NCBI GenBank assembly: GCA_944381455.1
Contig: CALWLF010000018.1
Location: 1 to 40,264, forward strand
Direction of reading: 5' to 3'
Length of the DNA stretch: 40,264 nt
Source of the DNA: an uncultured Clostridia bacterium
GTDB lineage: Bacteria > Bacillota > Clostridia > Lachnospirales > Anaerotignaceae
The translations under genes were made by a program, and so were the position numbers. This document shows, piece by piece, positions 30,966 through 39,461 of this stretch. Under the pieces are notes generated by a model, which worked only from the letters and a program-made list of their open reading frames with translations, made no database searches and was not told where the DNA came from. The number at the start of each line of letters is the position of its first letter. Positions within the stretch are counted from its first letter, which is position 1.

Positions 30966-32126
30966 ATGAACTTTTTTGGATATGAAAGACCGGACGGCCG
31001 GGTGGGAATCCGCAACAAAGTGCTGATTTTGCCCACTTGCGCCTGCTCTCAAGAAACCTGCCGGATTGTGTCGGAACAGGTGGAAGGCACCTGTTATGTG
31101 GGAAACACGGCCGGGTGCTCGGAAGTGGAAGAAAACTTGAAAATTTGTACGGAAATGTATTCCGGCTTTGCGGCCAACCCCAATATCTTTGGCACAGTGA
31201 TGATTGGCTTGGGCTGCGAAGGCTGTACGCCGGAAAGCATGAAAGAAGCCATCTTAAAAAAGACCAATAAGCCGTTAGAAGTGTTCGTCATTCAAGAGGA
31301 GGGCGGCACCGTCAACACCATCCAAAAGGCCGTCAAAGCAGCCAGAAAAATGGTGCAGGATGCCTCCTTGGTGCAGAAAAAAGAATTTCCCTTAAGCGAA
31401 CTGTTTTTGGGCGTAGAATGCGGCGGCAGCGACGCCACCAGCGGCCTGGCGGCAAACCCGGTGGTGGGCAATGTGTCCGACCGCTTAGTGGATGAAGGCG
31501 GCTCGGCTGTCATGAGCGAAACGACAGAATTTATCGGCGCCGAACACATTTTGGCCAAACGGGCAGCCACGCCGGAAATCAAAAAACAGATCATCGGGAT
31601 CTGTAAGGACCTGGAAGACCATCTGGCCAATGTCAAGCAAAACCTGCGCACCGGCCAGCCAACGCCAGGCAACAAAGAAGGCGGCATTTCCACCATCGAA
31701 GAAAAATCTTTGGGCTGCATTTATAAAGGCGGCTCCCGTCCCATTGTGGAAGTGCTGGATTATGCCCAGATGCCAACGAAAAAAGGGGCCCTCATTATGG
31801 ATAGCCCAGGCTTTGATGTGGCCAGTGTCACGGCCATGGTGGCAGGCGGCGCCCAGGTGATTATTTTCACCACCGGCCGCGGCACCCCCACCGGCAATAT
31901 CATTGCGCCTGTCATCAAAGTGACGGGCAACAGCAAAACCTTCCAAAGAATGAAAGATAACATCGACTTTGATGCCAGCGTGGTGCTCAGCGGTCAACAG
32001 ACCATCGACCAGTGTGGCCAGGCGCTGTTTGAAGAAATGGTGGCCGTGGCCAATGGCAAAGTGACCAAGGCCGAATCCTTTGGCTTTAACGAATGTTCCA
32101 TGCAGCGTATTTGTAAATTCATCTAA
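30966..32126 (+). CDS. UxaA-family hydrolase/dehydratase large subunit
   Basis: A 386-residue catalytic subunit of a UxaA-type sugar- or hydroxy-acid dehydratase. ATG 30966 follows AAAGGAG at 9 bases; the frame starts at 30942, but that TTG overlaps the previous gene. Typical segments: GYERPDGRVGIRNKVLILPT at the N-terminus, NTAGCSEVE, MIGLGCEGCTPES, GVECGGSDATSGLAANP and FTTGRGTPTGN. Conserved Cys and Asp residues are likely metal ligands. Altronate, galactarate or sulfolactate are known substrates in the family; none can be chosen here. A PdxA-family gene lies downstream after a long hairpin. Confidence 0.9.
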   Translation: MNFFGYERPDGRVGIRNKVLILPTCACSQETCRIVSEQVEGTCYVGNTAGCSEVEENLKICTEMYSGFAANPNIFGTVMIGLGCEGCTPESMKEAILKKTNKPLEVFVIQEEGGTVNTIQKAVKAARKMVQDASLVQKKEFPLSELFLGVECGGSDATSGLAANPVVGNVSDRLVDEGGSAVMSETTEFIGAEHILAKRAATPEIKKQIIGICKDLEDHLANVKQNLRTGQPTPGNKEGGISTIEEKSLGCIYKGGSRPIVEVLDYAQMPTKKGALIMDSPGFDVASVTAMVAGGAQVIIFTTGRGTPTGNIIAPVIKVTGNSKTFQRMKDNIDFDASVVLSGQQTIDQCGQALFEEMVAVANGKVTKAESFGFNECSMQRICKFI

Positions 32127-32151
32127 AAAACCACTTACCTGGTGAAAAAAG

Positions 32152-32222
32152 AACTGCCGGCATCGACGGCTTTGGCCAGCTGCCTTTCGACAGCACTGCC
32201 AAGGCGGAGCCGGCAGTTTTTG
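32152..32222 (+). terminator. Long-hairpin terminator after the UxaA genes
   Basis: The outer stem AACTGCCGGC (32152-32161) pairs with GCCGGCAGTT (32209-32218) and is followed by T residues. The 47-base interior can itself fold (TTGG/CCAA and CAG/CTG pairs), giving an unusually long branched structure. Confidence 0.75.
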
Positions 32223-32260
32223 TGAAAAAAATACTTTTTCTTTTCTTCTTTTGCATCTTA

Positions 32261-32269
32261 TGGTAAAAT
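32261..32269 (+). promoter_or_regulatory. Extended -10 promoter of pdxA
   Basis: TGGTAAAAT at 32261-32269 is an extended -10 element; the -35 position (TTTTCT) is poor. The start codon is about 33 bases downstream. Confidence 0.35.
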
Positions 32270-32301
32270 GAGAACTAATTTTTTTTAAGAGAGGTGCTAG
32301 T

Positions 32302-33300
32302 ATGAATCAACCGCTCATTGCCATTCCCATGGGGGATGCGGCAGGAATCGGACCAGAAATTGTGGTCAAAGCCCTGGCCAATCCAACGGTGCGTCAGGCG
32401 GCCCATTGTGTGGTGGTGGGAGATAAGCAGGTGCTGGAAGAGGCCAAGGCCATCACAGGGGTGACGCTGCCCATCTGTACCATCACCGACGCTGCGCAAG
32501 CCAGAATGGACCAAGAAGCCATTTTTTTGCTGGACTGCGCCAACATTGACCAAAGTCAGTTTGTCCGGGGCAAAATCCAGGCCATGTGCGGCCGGGCAGC
32601 TTATGAATATATCGAAAAGGCCGTATCGCTGGCCATGGAAGGCCAGGTGGATGCTGTGGCCACCACACCCATCAATAAAGAAGCCCTGAAGGCGGCAGGC
32701 GTGCCCTTCATTGGACATACGGAAATTTTTGGCGCCTTGACCAACACAAAAGATCCGCTGACCATGTTTGAAGTGCGGGGGCTGCGGGTATTTTTCTTAA
32801 GCCGCCATGTATCGCTGCAAAAAGCCTGCGCCATGGTGACAAAAGAGCGGGTGATGGACTATGTGGTGCGCTGCAAGGCGGCGCTGGCTTCGCTGGGCGT
32901 AACGGAAGGGACCATGGCTGTGGCAGGGCTGAACCCCCACAGCGGCGAACATGGGCTTTTTGGCATGGAAGAAGTGGAGGCGGTGACGCCGGCAGTGGAA
33001 GAGCTGCAAAAACAGGGCGTGGATGTGGTTGGCCCCATTGGGGCAGATTCTGTGTTCCATCTGGCGCTCAAGGGGCGTTACAACAGCGTCCTTTCCCTCT
33101 ACCATGACCAAGGGCACATTGCCACCAAAACCCTGGATTTTGAACGGACCATTTCCATCACCTGCGGGATGCCCATTTTGCGCACCTCCGTGGACCATGG
33201 CACGGCCATGGACATTGCCGGCACCAACTTGGCCAGTGCAGTCAGCATGGAAGAAGCCATTTTGCTGGCGGCAAAATATGCTCCTCATTTTCAAAAATAA
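32302..33300 (+). CDS. pdxA: PdxA-family 4-phospho-hydroxythreonine dehydrogenase
   Basis: NAD-dependent oxidative decarboxylation of a phosphorylated hydroxy-acid. It has 332 residues. Signature segments: [13 protein letters not shown] at the N-terminus, [13 protein letters not shown], and the three His metal ligands in [20 protein letters not shown] and [16 protein letters not shown] 32302 follows AGAGAGGTG. Canonical PdxA acts in vitamin B6 synthesis, but the neighbourhood (UxaA-type dehydratase, aminotransferase, no other pdx genes) fits the PdxA2 type that degrades 4-phospho-threonate or -erythronate. No DUF1537 kinase is visible, so this remains open. Confidence 0.9.
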   Translation: MNQPLIAIPMGDAAGIGPEIVVKALANPTVRQAAHCVVVGDKQVLEEAKAITGVTLPICTITDAAQARMDQEAIFLLDCANIDQSQFVRGKIQAMCGRAAYEYIEKAVSLAMEGQVDAVATTPINKEALKAAGVPFIGHTEIFGALTNTKDPLTMFEVRGLRVFFLSRHVSLQKACAMVTKERVMDYVVRCKAALASLGVTEGTMAVAGLNPHSGEHGLFGMEEVEAVTPAVEELQKQGVDVVGPIGADSVFHLALKGRYNSVLSLYHDQGHIATKTLDFERTISITCGMPILRTSVDHGTAMDIAGTNLASAVSMEEAILLAAKYAPHFQK

Positions 33301-33320
33301 GACAAAAACAAAGAAATAAC

Positions 33321-33349
33321 TTGCGCTGTTTTCAAAAACAGGCTATACT
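33321..33349 (+). promoter_or_regulatory. Promoter of the aminotransferase gene
   Basis: TTGCGC (33321-33326), 17 bases, TATACT (33344-33349). Confidence 0.6.
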
Positions 33350-33388
33350 TAATGTCATCCATAGGAGATGAAGGAGGTTCATAAAACA

Positions 33389-34561
33389 ATGGAAATTCAA
33401 TTTGCAAATCGGATGCAGGAATTTAAAGAAGGCATCTTTACCACATTGGCAAAAATCAAAAAACAGCGGCTGGCAGAAGGGAAAAAATGCTATGATCTTT
33501 CGGTGGGTACGCCGGACTTTTTGCCCGATGCCCACGTGATGGAGGCGCTGACAGAAGCTTCCCGCGATCCGCAAAATTATAAATATGCCATTTCCGACAC
33601 CGACGAACTGGTGGCGGCCGTACAGGCATGGTACAAAAGACGGTATGGCGTGGAACTGGAAGCAGACGAAATTATGTCCTTATACGGCTCCCAGGAAGGC
33701 TTAAGCCGTATTGGGATGGTGCTTTGCAACCCCGGCGACATCGTTTTGACGCCAAACCCCGGCTATCCTATCTTCTCCATGGGGCCCATGTTAAACGGCG
33801 CCAAAATTGTACATTATGACTTGAAAGAAGAAAACGGCTATCTCATCGACTTTGATGCCATTGATCCAGAAATTGCCAAGGCGGCCAAAGCCATGGTGGT
33901 TTCCTATCCGGCAAACCCCATCTGCCGCTTGGCGCCGAAGGAATTTTACACCAAGCTGATTGCCTTTGCAAAACAATATAACATTGTGATTTTACACGAT
34001 AACGCCTATTCGGAAATCGTCTTTGACGGCAAGGAAGGCTTCTCTTTCCTGGCCATGGAAGGGGCCAAAGAGGTGGGCATTGAATTTAACTCCCTTTCCA
34101 AAGGCTATAACCTTACCGGTGCCCGCATTTCCTTTGCATTGGGCAACAAAGACATCATCCGGGAATTTCAGAAGTTAAGAAGCCAGATTGACTACGGCAT
34201 CTTTAAACCGGTGCAGGCAGCTGCTGTGGCAGCGCTGACGGGGCCGCAGGATATGGTGGTTAGAAACCGGGCAGAGTATCAAAAAAGAAGAGACGCCCTG
34301 TGCAATGGTTTGGCTGAAATTGGCTGGGAAGGCGTTTGGTCGGAAGGCACCATGTTTGCCTGGGGGCCGCTGCCCAAAGGATACACCAATTCGGAACAGT
34401 TTGTGCTGGAACTGATTGAAAAAGCAGGTGTCTTTTGTGTGCCTGGCAGCGTGTTTGGGCCTTTGGGAGAAGGCTATGTGCGCCTGGCCATGGTAAAGAC
34501 GGTGGACGAGATCAAAGAAATGGTGGAAGATATTGCTGCCAGCGGTATCATCCAAAAATAA
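33389..34561 (+). CDS. PLP-dependent class I/II aminotransferase
   Basis: A 390-residue fold-type I aminotransferase similar to LL-diaminopimelate/aspartate aminotransferases. ATG 33389 follows AAGGAGGT at about 11 bases; the ATG at 33368 lies just before that site and is not used. Motifs: LSVGTPDFLPDAHV at the N-terminus, GSQEGLSRIGMVL (phosphate region), NPGYPIFSMGP, SYPANPICRLAP, HDNAYSEIVFD (Asp and Tyr contacts), and SLSKGYNLTGARISFALG with the PLP lysine. It has its own promoter and terminator. DapL is possible since the cell uses meso-DAP, but the substrate is not certain. Confidence 0.9.
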   Translation: MEIQFANRMQEFKEGIFTTLAKIKKQRLAEGKKCYDLSVGTPDFLPDAHVMEALTEASRDPQNYKYAISDTDELVAAVQAWYKRRYGVELEADEIMSLYGSQEGLSRIGMVLCNPGDIVLTPNPGYPIFSMGPMLNGAKIVHYDLKEENGYLIDFDAIDPEIAKAAKAMVVSYPANPICRLAPKEFYTKLIAFAKQYNIVILHDNAYSEIVFDGKEGFSFLAMEGAKEVGIEFNSLSKGYNLTGARISFALGNKDIIREFQKLRSQIDYGIFKPVQAAAVAALTGPQDMVVRNRAEYQKRRDALCNGLAEIGWEGVWSEGTMFAWGPLPKGYTNSEQFVLELIEKAGVFCVPGSVFGPLGEGYVRLAMVKTVDEIKEMVEDIAASGIIQK

Positions 34562-34568
34562 ATAGACC

Positions 34569-34623
34569 AAAGCATCATCCCTGCCTGCCGGCCCAAGGCC
34601 AGCGGCAGGGCATTTGCTTTTTT
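34569..34623 (+). terminator. Intrinsic terminator after the aminotransferase gene
   Basis: CCCTGCC-T-GCCGGCC pairs with GGCC-AGC-GGCAGGG around CAA, with outer AAAGCA/TGCTTT pairing, then TTTTTT. It covers 34569-34623. Confidence 0.85.
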
Positions 34624-34692
34624 GGGACCGGTTAGGCCGCTTGGGTGAAGACGGCAAAGAGTTTTTTGCAGCGAAGGAAAGAGGTTGAGGAG

Positions 34693-36045
34693 ATGGAACA
34701 TGATTTTTCGACAGGTTCTGTGGCAAAACACATTACCCAGCAGGCCATTCCGCTGATTGTGGCGCAGTTTGTGCAGCTGCTTTATAATGTGGTGGACCGG
34801 ATTTATATTGGCCATCTGCCGGTGGAAAACGGGCTGGCGTTAACGGGGGTGGGGCTGACGTTTCCCATCATATCGCTGATTACGGCCTTCACCAATTTGT
34901 TCGGCATGGGCGGCGCACCCCTTTGTTCCATTGCCCGGGGCGCCGGGCAGACGGAGCGGGCAGAAAAGATCATGGGAAACACGGCGGTGCTGTTGTTTTT
35001 CTGTTCCTTTTTGATTATGGCGCTGTTTTACTGTTTCGAAAAGCCCATTTTGTTCTTGTTTGGCGCCAGCAGTGAAACGTATGGCTATGCCTATGATTAT
35101 ATGAGCGTATATCTGCTGGGGACGGTGTTTGCCATGCTGGGCACCGGGCTCAACTATTTTATCACTTCACAAGGCTTTCCCCGGATTGCCATGGTGACAA
35201 CGGTGGTGGGGGCCATCATCAACTTGCTGTTGGATCCCTTGTTTTTATTTGTCTTTGGCATGGGTGTGCAGGGGGCGGCGCTGGCCACGGTGATTTCCCA
35301 GGCCATTTCAGCCCTTTGGGTGCTGCGCTTTTTGACGGGAAAATCGGCTATTTTGCATTTGAGAAAACGGTGGTTTCGGCTGGATGTTACATTCGTCAAA
35401 GAGATTGTGGCGCTGGGCTTTGCCGGCTTTACCATGTCGGCCACCAACGGCTTGGTGCAAATTGCCTGTAACGCCACGCTGCAAAGTGTCAGCGGCGATT
35501 TATATATCGGTATTATGACCATCTTAAACTCGGTGCGTGATATCATCAGCCTCCCCGTTTCCGGCATCACCAACGGCGCCCAGCCGGTGCTGGGGTATAA
35601 TTACGGGGCCAAGCAGTATGACCGGGTGAAAAAAGGCATCCGGGTGACCACCTGGATGGGCGGTGTGTATTGTTTGGCGGCCTGTGGGCTGACGTTGTTA
35701 GCACCCCAGGTGTTTATTCGGCTTTTTGTCAATGATCCAGCCTATTTGGAGCATGGGGTGTTTGCCATGCGGCTTTATTTTTCTGCTTTTTTGTTCATGG
35801 TCTTTCAGTTTTCCGGGCAGTCCTCTTTTGTGGGGCTTGGAAAAAGCAAGCAGGCTGTCTTTTTCTCCCTGTTTCGGAAAGTATTGATTGTCATTCCCCT
35901 CACCTTGTGGCTGCCCCATGTGGGCAATTTGGGCGTCAATGGCGTTTTTTTGGCCGAACCTATTTCTAACGTCATTGGCGGCGTGGCCTGCTATTGGACC
36001 ATGTACCAGACGGTGTACCGGCGGCTGGGCAAAGAGGAGGCATAA
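34693..36045 (+). CDS. MATE-family efflux transporter
   Basis: A 450-residue membrane protein with twelve hydrophobic segments in two halves, exporting drugs or metabolites with Na+ or H+. The start at 34693 (MEHDFSTGSVAKHITQQAIP) is 7 bases after AAAGAGGT; the frame also extends to ATG 34645. Family features: QLLYNVVDRIYIGHLP in helix 1, GMGGAPLCSIARGAGQ, LLDPLFLFVFGMGVQGAALA, and in the second half NGAQPVLGYNYGAKQYDRVK. The substrate is unknown. It is monocistronic, ending at a bidirectional terminator. Confidence 0.93.
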   Translation: MEHDFSTGSVAKHITQQAIPLIVAQFVQLLYNVVDRIYIGHLPVENGLALTGVGLTFPIISLITAFTNLFGMGGAPLCSIARGAGQTERAEKIMGNTAVLLFFCSFLIMALFYCFEKPILFLFGASSETYGYAYDYMSVYLLGTVFAMLGTGLNYFITSQGFPRIAMVTTVVGAIINLLLDPLFLFVFGMGVQGAALATVISQAISALWVLRFLTGKSAILHLRKRWFRLDVTFVKEIVALGFAGFTMSATNGLVQIACNATLQSVSGDLYIGIMTILNSVRDIISLPVSGITNGAQPVLGYNYGAKQYDRVKKGIRVTTWMGGVYCLAACGLTLLAPQVFIRLFVNDPAYLEHGVFAMRLYFSAFLFMVFQFSGQSSFVGLGKSKQAVFFSLFRKVLIVIPLTLWLPHVGNLGVNGVFLAEPISNVIGGVACYWTMYQTVYRRLGKEEA

Positions 36046-36073
36046 GAAGGTTTCTGCAACAACACAAAAAGAA

Positions 36074-36116
36074 AAACAGCTGACATCCTTTGTTTTTTGG
36101 ATGTCAGCTGTTTTTT
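36074..36116. terminator. Bidirectional terminator
   Basis: A perfect 15-bp stem, AAACAGCTGACATCC (36074-36088) with GGATGTCAGCTGTTT (36099-36113), with T runs on both strands. It serves the MATE gene and the convergent HD-domain gene. Confidence 0.9.
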
Positions 36117-36138
36117 GTCATGGGGCCAGTCGGTTTCG

Positions 36139-36630
36139 TTAGGCCAGGCCGTACATGGTTTGGCACAGATAGCGGCCAAAGGTGGTCTGAAAGACGGTGT
36201 CATAAGTGGCTTGGATCTGTTCTTTGGGGAAGCCTTCTTCATAAAAATTCACCAGATAGTCGGCTTCCAGCAAAATGCGGTGGTCTTCGCCCAGCCAGTC
36301 GGTGGTGTGGTGATGGGCCACCAAAAACAGCACCCGCTCGATGATTTCTTCGGAATAGTTTAACTCCGAAAGCATCGCTTTGGCTAGGGCAGGGCCTTCT
36401 TGTTCCTGAAAGGCGCCGGCGCTGCTGCCGTGCTTTTCCATGGCGGCATAAATGCCGATGTCATGGACTACGGCTGCCGTTTCCAAAATAAACTGGGTGA
36501 ACGTGTCCAGCCGTTCTTCCCGGCCGATGAGGCGAGCCAGGGCATGGACTTTTAAAAAGTGCTGGGTGCGCTTGGCATCTCCTGCATTATGCTGCATCAT
36601 TTTTAACATCAGTTGTTCCATTCGTTCCAT
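36139..36630 (-). CDS. HD-domain phosphohydrolase-like protein
   Basis: A 163-residue metal-dependent HD-domain protein. The HD signature is seen as HFLKVHALARLIG, ETAAVVHDIGIYAA (the His-Asp pair at about 56-57), RVLFLVAHHHTTDW, and LLEADYLVNFYEEG. Substrate unknown; family members hydrolyse phosphate esters of nucleotides. ATG 36630 lies 15 bases after the ABC-F stop codon, with AAAGGAA as ribosome site, so it is the second gene of that operon. Functional linkage to the ABC-F protein is not established. Confidence 0.88.
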   Translation of the reverse strand: MERMEQLMLKMMQHNAGDAKRTQHFLKVHALARLIGREERLDTFTQFILETAAVVHDIGIYAAMEKHGSSAGAFQEQEGPALAKAMLSELNYSEEIIERVLFLVAHHHTTDWLGEDHRILLEADYLVNFYEEGFPKEQIQATYDTVFQTTFGRYLCQTMYGLA

Positions 36631-36645
36631 GGCAGATTCCTTTCT

Positions 36646-38202
36646 TTACACTTGACGGGTGGTCCATTGTTCGCAATTCCACACAGAGGTGGCAATATCT
36701 TGATAAAAATCTGGTTCGTGGCAGATGAATAAGATGCTGCCGCCATAGGCTTTCAGGGCCCGTTTCAATTCGTCTTTGGCATCCTGGTCCAGGTGGTTGG
36801 TGGGTTCGTCCAGCAAAAGGAAATTGCTTTCCCGGTTGATGATTTTGCAAAGACGGACTTTGGCCTGCTCGCCGCCGCTTAAGACTTTCATCTGGCTTTC
36901 GATATGCTTGGTGGTCAAGCCGCATTTGGCCAAGGCCGAGCGGACTTCGTACTGGGTGTAGGAAGGAAATTCTTTCCAAATTTCGTCAATACAGGTGGTG
37001 CTATCTTCGTATTTTCTTTCCTGTTCAAAATAGCCGATGTGGAGATAGTCGCCCAGCTCCGTGGTGCCGGAAAGGGGCGGAATCAGGCCCAGGATGCTTT
37101 TTAACAATGTGGTTTTGCCGATGCCGTTGGCGCCGGTGAGGGCAATTTTTTCGCCCCGTTCCATGGTGAGCGTCAAGGGGCGGCTTAAAGGCGCATCATA
37201 GCCGATAACCAGGTCTTTGGTCTGGAAGAGATAGCGGCTGGCGGCACGGGCCTCTTTGAAATGAAATTCCGGCTTTGGTTTTTCCTTGGCCAGTTCGATC
37301 ACTTCCATTTTATCCAGCTTTTTTTGCCGGCTCATGGCCATATTGCGAGTGGCCACACGGGCTTTGTTGCGGGCCACAAAGTCTTTCAATTCTTCAATTT
37401 CTTGCTGCTGTTTGCGGTAGGCTGCTTCCAGCTGGGCTTTTTTGGCGGCATAGACTTCTTGGAACTGGTCGTAATTACCCACATAGCGGGTCAGCTCGCC
37501 ATTTTCCACATGATAGATGAGGTTGGTCACTTGATTTAAAAAGGGGATGTCGTGGGAGATGAGCACAAAGGCGTTTTCATATTCCTGTAAGTATCGAGTC
37601 AGCCACAGGATGTGGCTTTCGTCCAGATAGTTGGTGGGTTCGTCCAACAGCAGAATATCCGGTTTTTCCAACAGCAGTTTTCCCAGCAGCACCTTCGTTC
37701 TCTGGCCGCCGGAAAGCTCTGCCACACTGCGCTCCAGCCCCAAATCCAAAAGCCCCAGCGCCCGGGCCACTTCTTCTACCTTGGCATCAATGATGTAAAA
37801 ATCCCGGTTGGTCAAATCGTCTTGGATTTCGCCCAATCGTTCCAGCATTTCGTTTAATTCTGCTTCGCTGGCCTCGCCCATGCGGGCGCACAAGTCGTTC
37901 ATTTCTGCTTCTTCTTCAAACAAAGGCAAAAATGCACTGCGCAACACATCTCCAATGGTTTGGGACGGTTCCAGCACCGTGTGCTGATCCAAATAACCGG
38001 CTTTGACATGCTTGCTCCATTCGATGGTTCCTTCGTCCGGCATCAAAGCGCCGGTGACAATGCGGAAAAAGGTGGACTTGCCTTCGCCGTTGGCGCCCAC
38101 CAGCCCGATGTGTTCCCCTTTCAAAAGACGAAAGGAAACATTGCGGAAAATGGCCCGGTCGCCAAAGCCATGGGTTAAGTTTTGCACCGTTAATATACTC
38201 AT
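36646..38202 (-). CDS. ABC-F family ATPase
   Basis: A 518-residue soluble protein with two ABC cassettes and no membrane domain, the pattern of ribosome-associated ABC-F factors (translation factors or antibiotic-resistance proteins). Walker A motifs are GANGEGKST (about 35-43) and GANGIGKTT in the second half; signatures are LSGGQRTKVLLGKLL and LSGGEQAKVRLCKI; Walker B motifs end in LLLDEPTNYLD and LLLDEPTNHLD. The linker between them (about 235-310) is basic and helical (YRKQQQEIEELKDFVARNKA), as required to enter the ribosomal E site. ATG 38202 follows AAAGGAG. Whether it gives resistance cannot be told. Confidence 0.93.
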   Translation of the reverse strand: MSILTVQNLTHGFGDRAIFRNVSFRLLKGEHIGLVGANGEGKSTFFRIVTGALMPDEGTIEWSKHVKAGYLDQHTVLEPSQTIGDVLRSAFLPLFEEEAEMNDLCARMGEASEAELNEMLERLGEIQDDLTNRDFYIIDAKVEEVARALGLLDLGLERSVAELSGGQRTKVLLGKLLLEKPDILLLDEPTNYLDESHILWLTRYLQEYENAFVLISHDIPFLNQVTNLIYHVENGELTRYVGNYDQFQEVYAAKKAQLEAAYRKQQQEIEELKDFVARNKARVATRNMAMSRQKKLDKMEVIELAKEKPKPEFHFKEARAASRYLFQTKDLVIGYDAPLSRPLTLTMERGEKIALTGANGIGKTTLLKSILGLIPPLSGTTELGDYLHIGYFEQERKYEDSTTCIDEIWKEFPSYTQYEVRSALAKCGLTTKHIESQMKVLSGGEQAKVRLCKIINRESNFLLLDEPTNHLDQDAKDELKRALKAYGGSILFICHEPDFYQDIATSVWNCEQWTTRQV

Positions 38203-38240
38203 GCGGACTCCTTTTCTTTTTTACAAATAGAAACGTTTTT

Positions 38241-38269
38241 ATTTTAGCGTAAAAACCGCACAATTTCAA
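38241..38269 (-). promoter_or_regulatory. Promoter of the ABC-F/HD operon
   Basis: Minus strand: TTGAAA (plus 38264-38269), 17 bases, TAAAAT (38241-38246). The -35 box begins at the base after the TAG stop of the upstream HAD gene. Confidence 0.65.
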
Positions 38270-39112
38270 CTATAAAATTTTGTGAAAGATTTTTCTCAGT
38301 ACCTGTAAAACGCCTTCCTCATCGCAGGAGGAGGTGATATGGGCAGCCATCTGCAAAATTTCCGCAGAACCGCCTGCCATGGCATAGCTGTGGGGCGTAA
38401 AGCGCAGCATATCAGCATCGTTTGGGCTGTCGCCAAAGGCCACTACATCCTGGGGCGAAAGGTGCAGTGCTTGACAAAGTGTTTGCAGGGCATGACCTTT
38501 GGTGGCGTTGGGATGGGTGATTTCCAAGTTGGCAGAAGAAGAGCTGGTGACGGCAATGGCCGGGTTTTGTGCCAGCTGGGAAAAAACAGAGCGCCGCAAT
38601 AGCAAATCAGAAAAGACCAAGTTGATATTTTCCAGCTCCTCTGCATGGTCAAAGACAAAAGAGGGCAGGTGAGTGACCGGCTGACGGGTGCGGCGGACAT
38701 AATGAAAACTGGTTTCAGAAAGGCCAAACTGATCCAGCTTGTCCCAGGCGGCCTGGTCGATATAGGCGTGGCCGTCCAAAAACACTTCCGTTAATATGGG
38801 CAGAGAAAAATAGGTGGACAGCAGCTGGGACACCTGGGCTTTGGGCAAGGCGCAGGTAAACAGCCGCTGATGCGCTTTCCAGTCATCGGCGGCGGCGCCA
38901 TTGGATGTGACCACATAGCGAAGATGGGAAAGGGAAAGCACCTGCTTTGGCACAGCCTGCAGGCAGCGCCCGGTAACAGGCACAAACCAAATGCCCTGTT
39001 CCATCAGCGCCTCCAGCGTTTCACAGAGGGCTTGGCTCATCTCTTTTTTGCTGTTTAACAATGTGCCATCTAAATCACAGGCAATCAGCCTGGGCAGTGG
39101 TTGGGTTTGCAT
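38270..39112 (-). CDS. Cof-type HAD-superfamily phosphatase
   Basis: A 280-residue HAD type IIB hydrolase, acting on small phosphorylated metabolites such as sugar phosphates or flavin and PLP derivatives. Motif I is IACDLDGTLLNS (about 10-21), motif II is VPVTGR, the motif III lysine is in NATKGHALQTLC, and motif IV is VAFGDSPNDADML. The mobile cap lies between. ATG 39112 follows TAGGAGG. It stands alone, with its own promoter; no terminator is seen before the next promoter. Confidence 0.92.
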   Translation of the reverse strand: MQTQPLPRLIACDLDGTLLNSKKEMSQALCETLEALMEQGIWFVPVTGRCLQAVPKQVLSLSHLRYVVTSNGAAADDWKAHQRLFTCALPKAQVSQLLSTYFSLPILTEVFLDGHAYIDQAAWDKLDQFGLSETSFHYVRRTRQPVTHLPSFVFDHAEELENINLVFSDLLLRRSVFSQLAQNPAIAVTSSSSANLEITHPNATKGHALQTLCQALHLSPQDVVAFGDSPNDADMLRFTPHSYAMAGGSAEILQMAAHITSSCDEEGVLQVLRKIFHKIL

Positions 39113-39152
39113 AAAAACCTCCTAACAATACAGCAATCTATGGTTTTGGTTT

Positions 39153-39182
39153 ATTTTACCACACCAATTCCTTCCATTTCAA
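39153..39182 (-). promoter_or_regulatory. Promoter of the HAD phosphatase gene
   Basis: Minus strand: TTGAAA (plus 39177-39182), 18 bases, TAAAAT (39153-39158), with an extended TGG before the -10. Confidence 0.55.
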
Positions 39183-39368
39183 CCTCAGAAAAAAGAAAAA
39201 AAGAAGCGGGGGAAGTTTACAAAGACCATATTTTTTCTTTACATACACCCAACAGAAAAATGCGTCTGGAAACCCATGGAAACTTTAGATAAAATGTTGA
39301 AAAATGGGGATTCAATTTATCTTTTTGTTATGTAGTTTACTGAAATCAAACTTTTTGTTTTATTTTTA

Positions 39369-39396
39369 TTGCATTTTTTTGACCGTATAGTATAAT
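39369..39396 (+). promoter_or_regulatory. Promoter of the XRE-cupin/pot operon
   Basis: TTGCAT (39369-39374), 16 bases, perfect TATAAT (39391-39396). Confidence 0.6.
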
Positions 39397-39461
39397 GATT
39401 GAGGTTTAATAAAGAAGTCTTTTTTGTTTAGTATTAGTATATTGAGAAAGGAGCAGTTTTG

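Larger units (their letters stand above)
39113..39461. other. Non-coding divergent gap before the XRE-cupin gene
   Basis: About 350 AT-rich bases hold the leftward HAD promoter (39153-39182) and the rightward XRE-cupin promoter (39369-39396). A small inverted repeat, AGTTT-9-AAACT (about 39333-39351), lies upstream of the rightward promoter. I see no gene in it. Confidence 0.6.
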
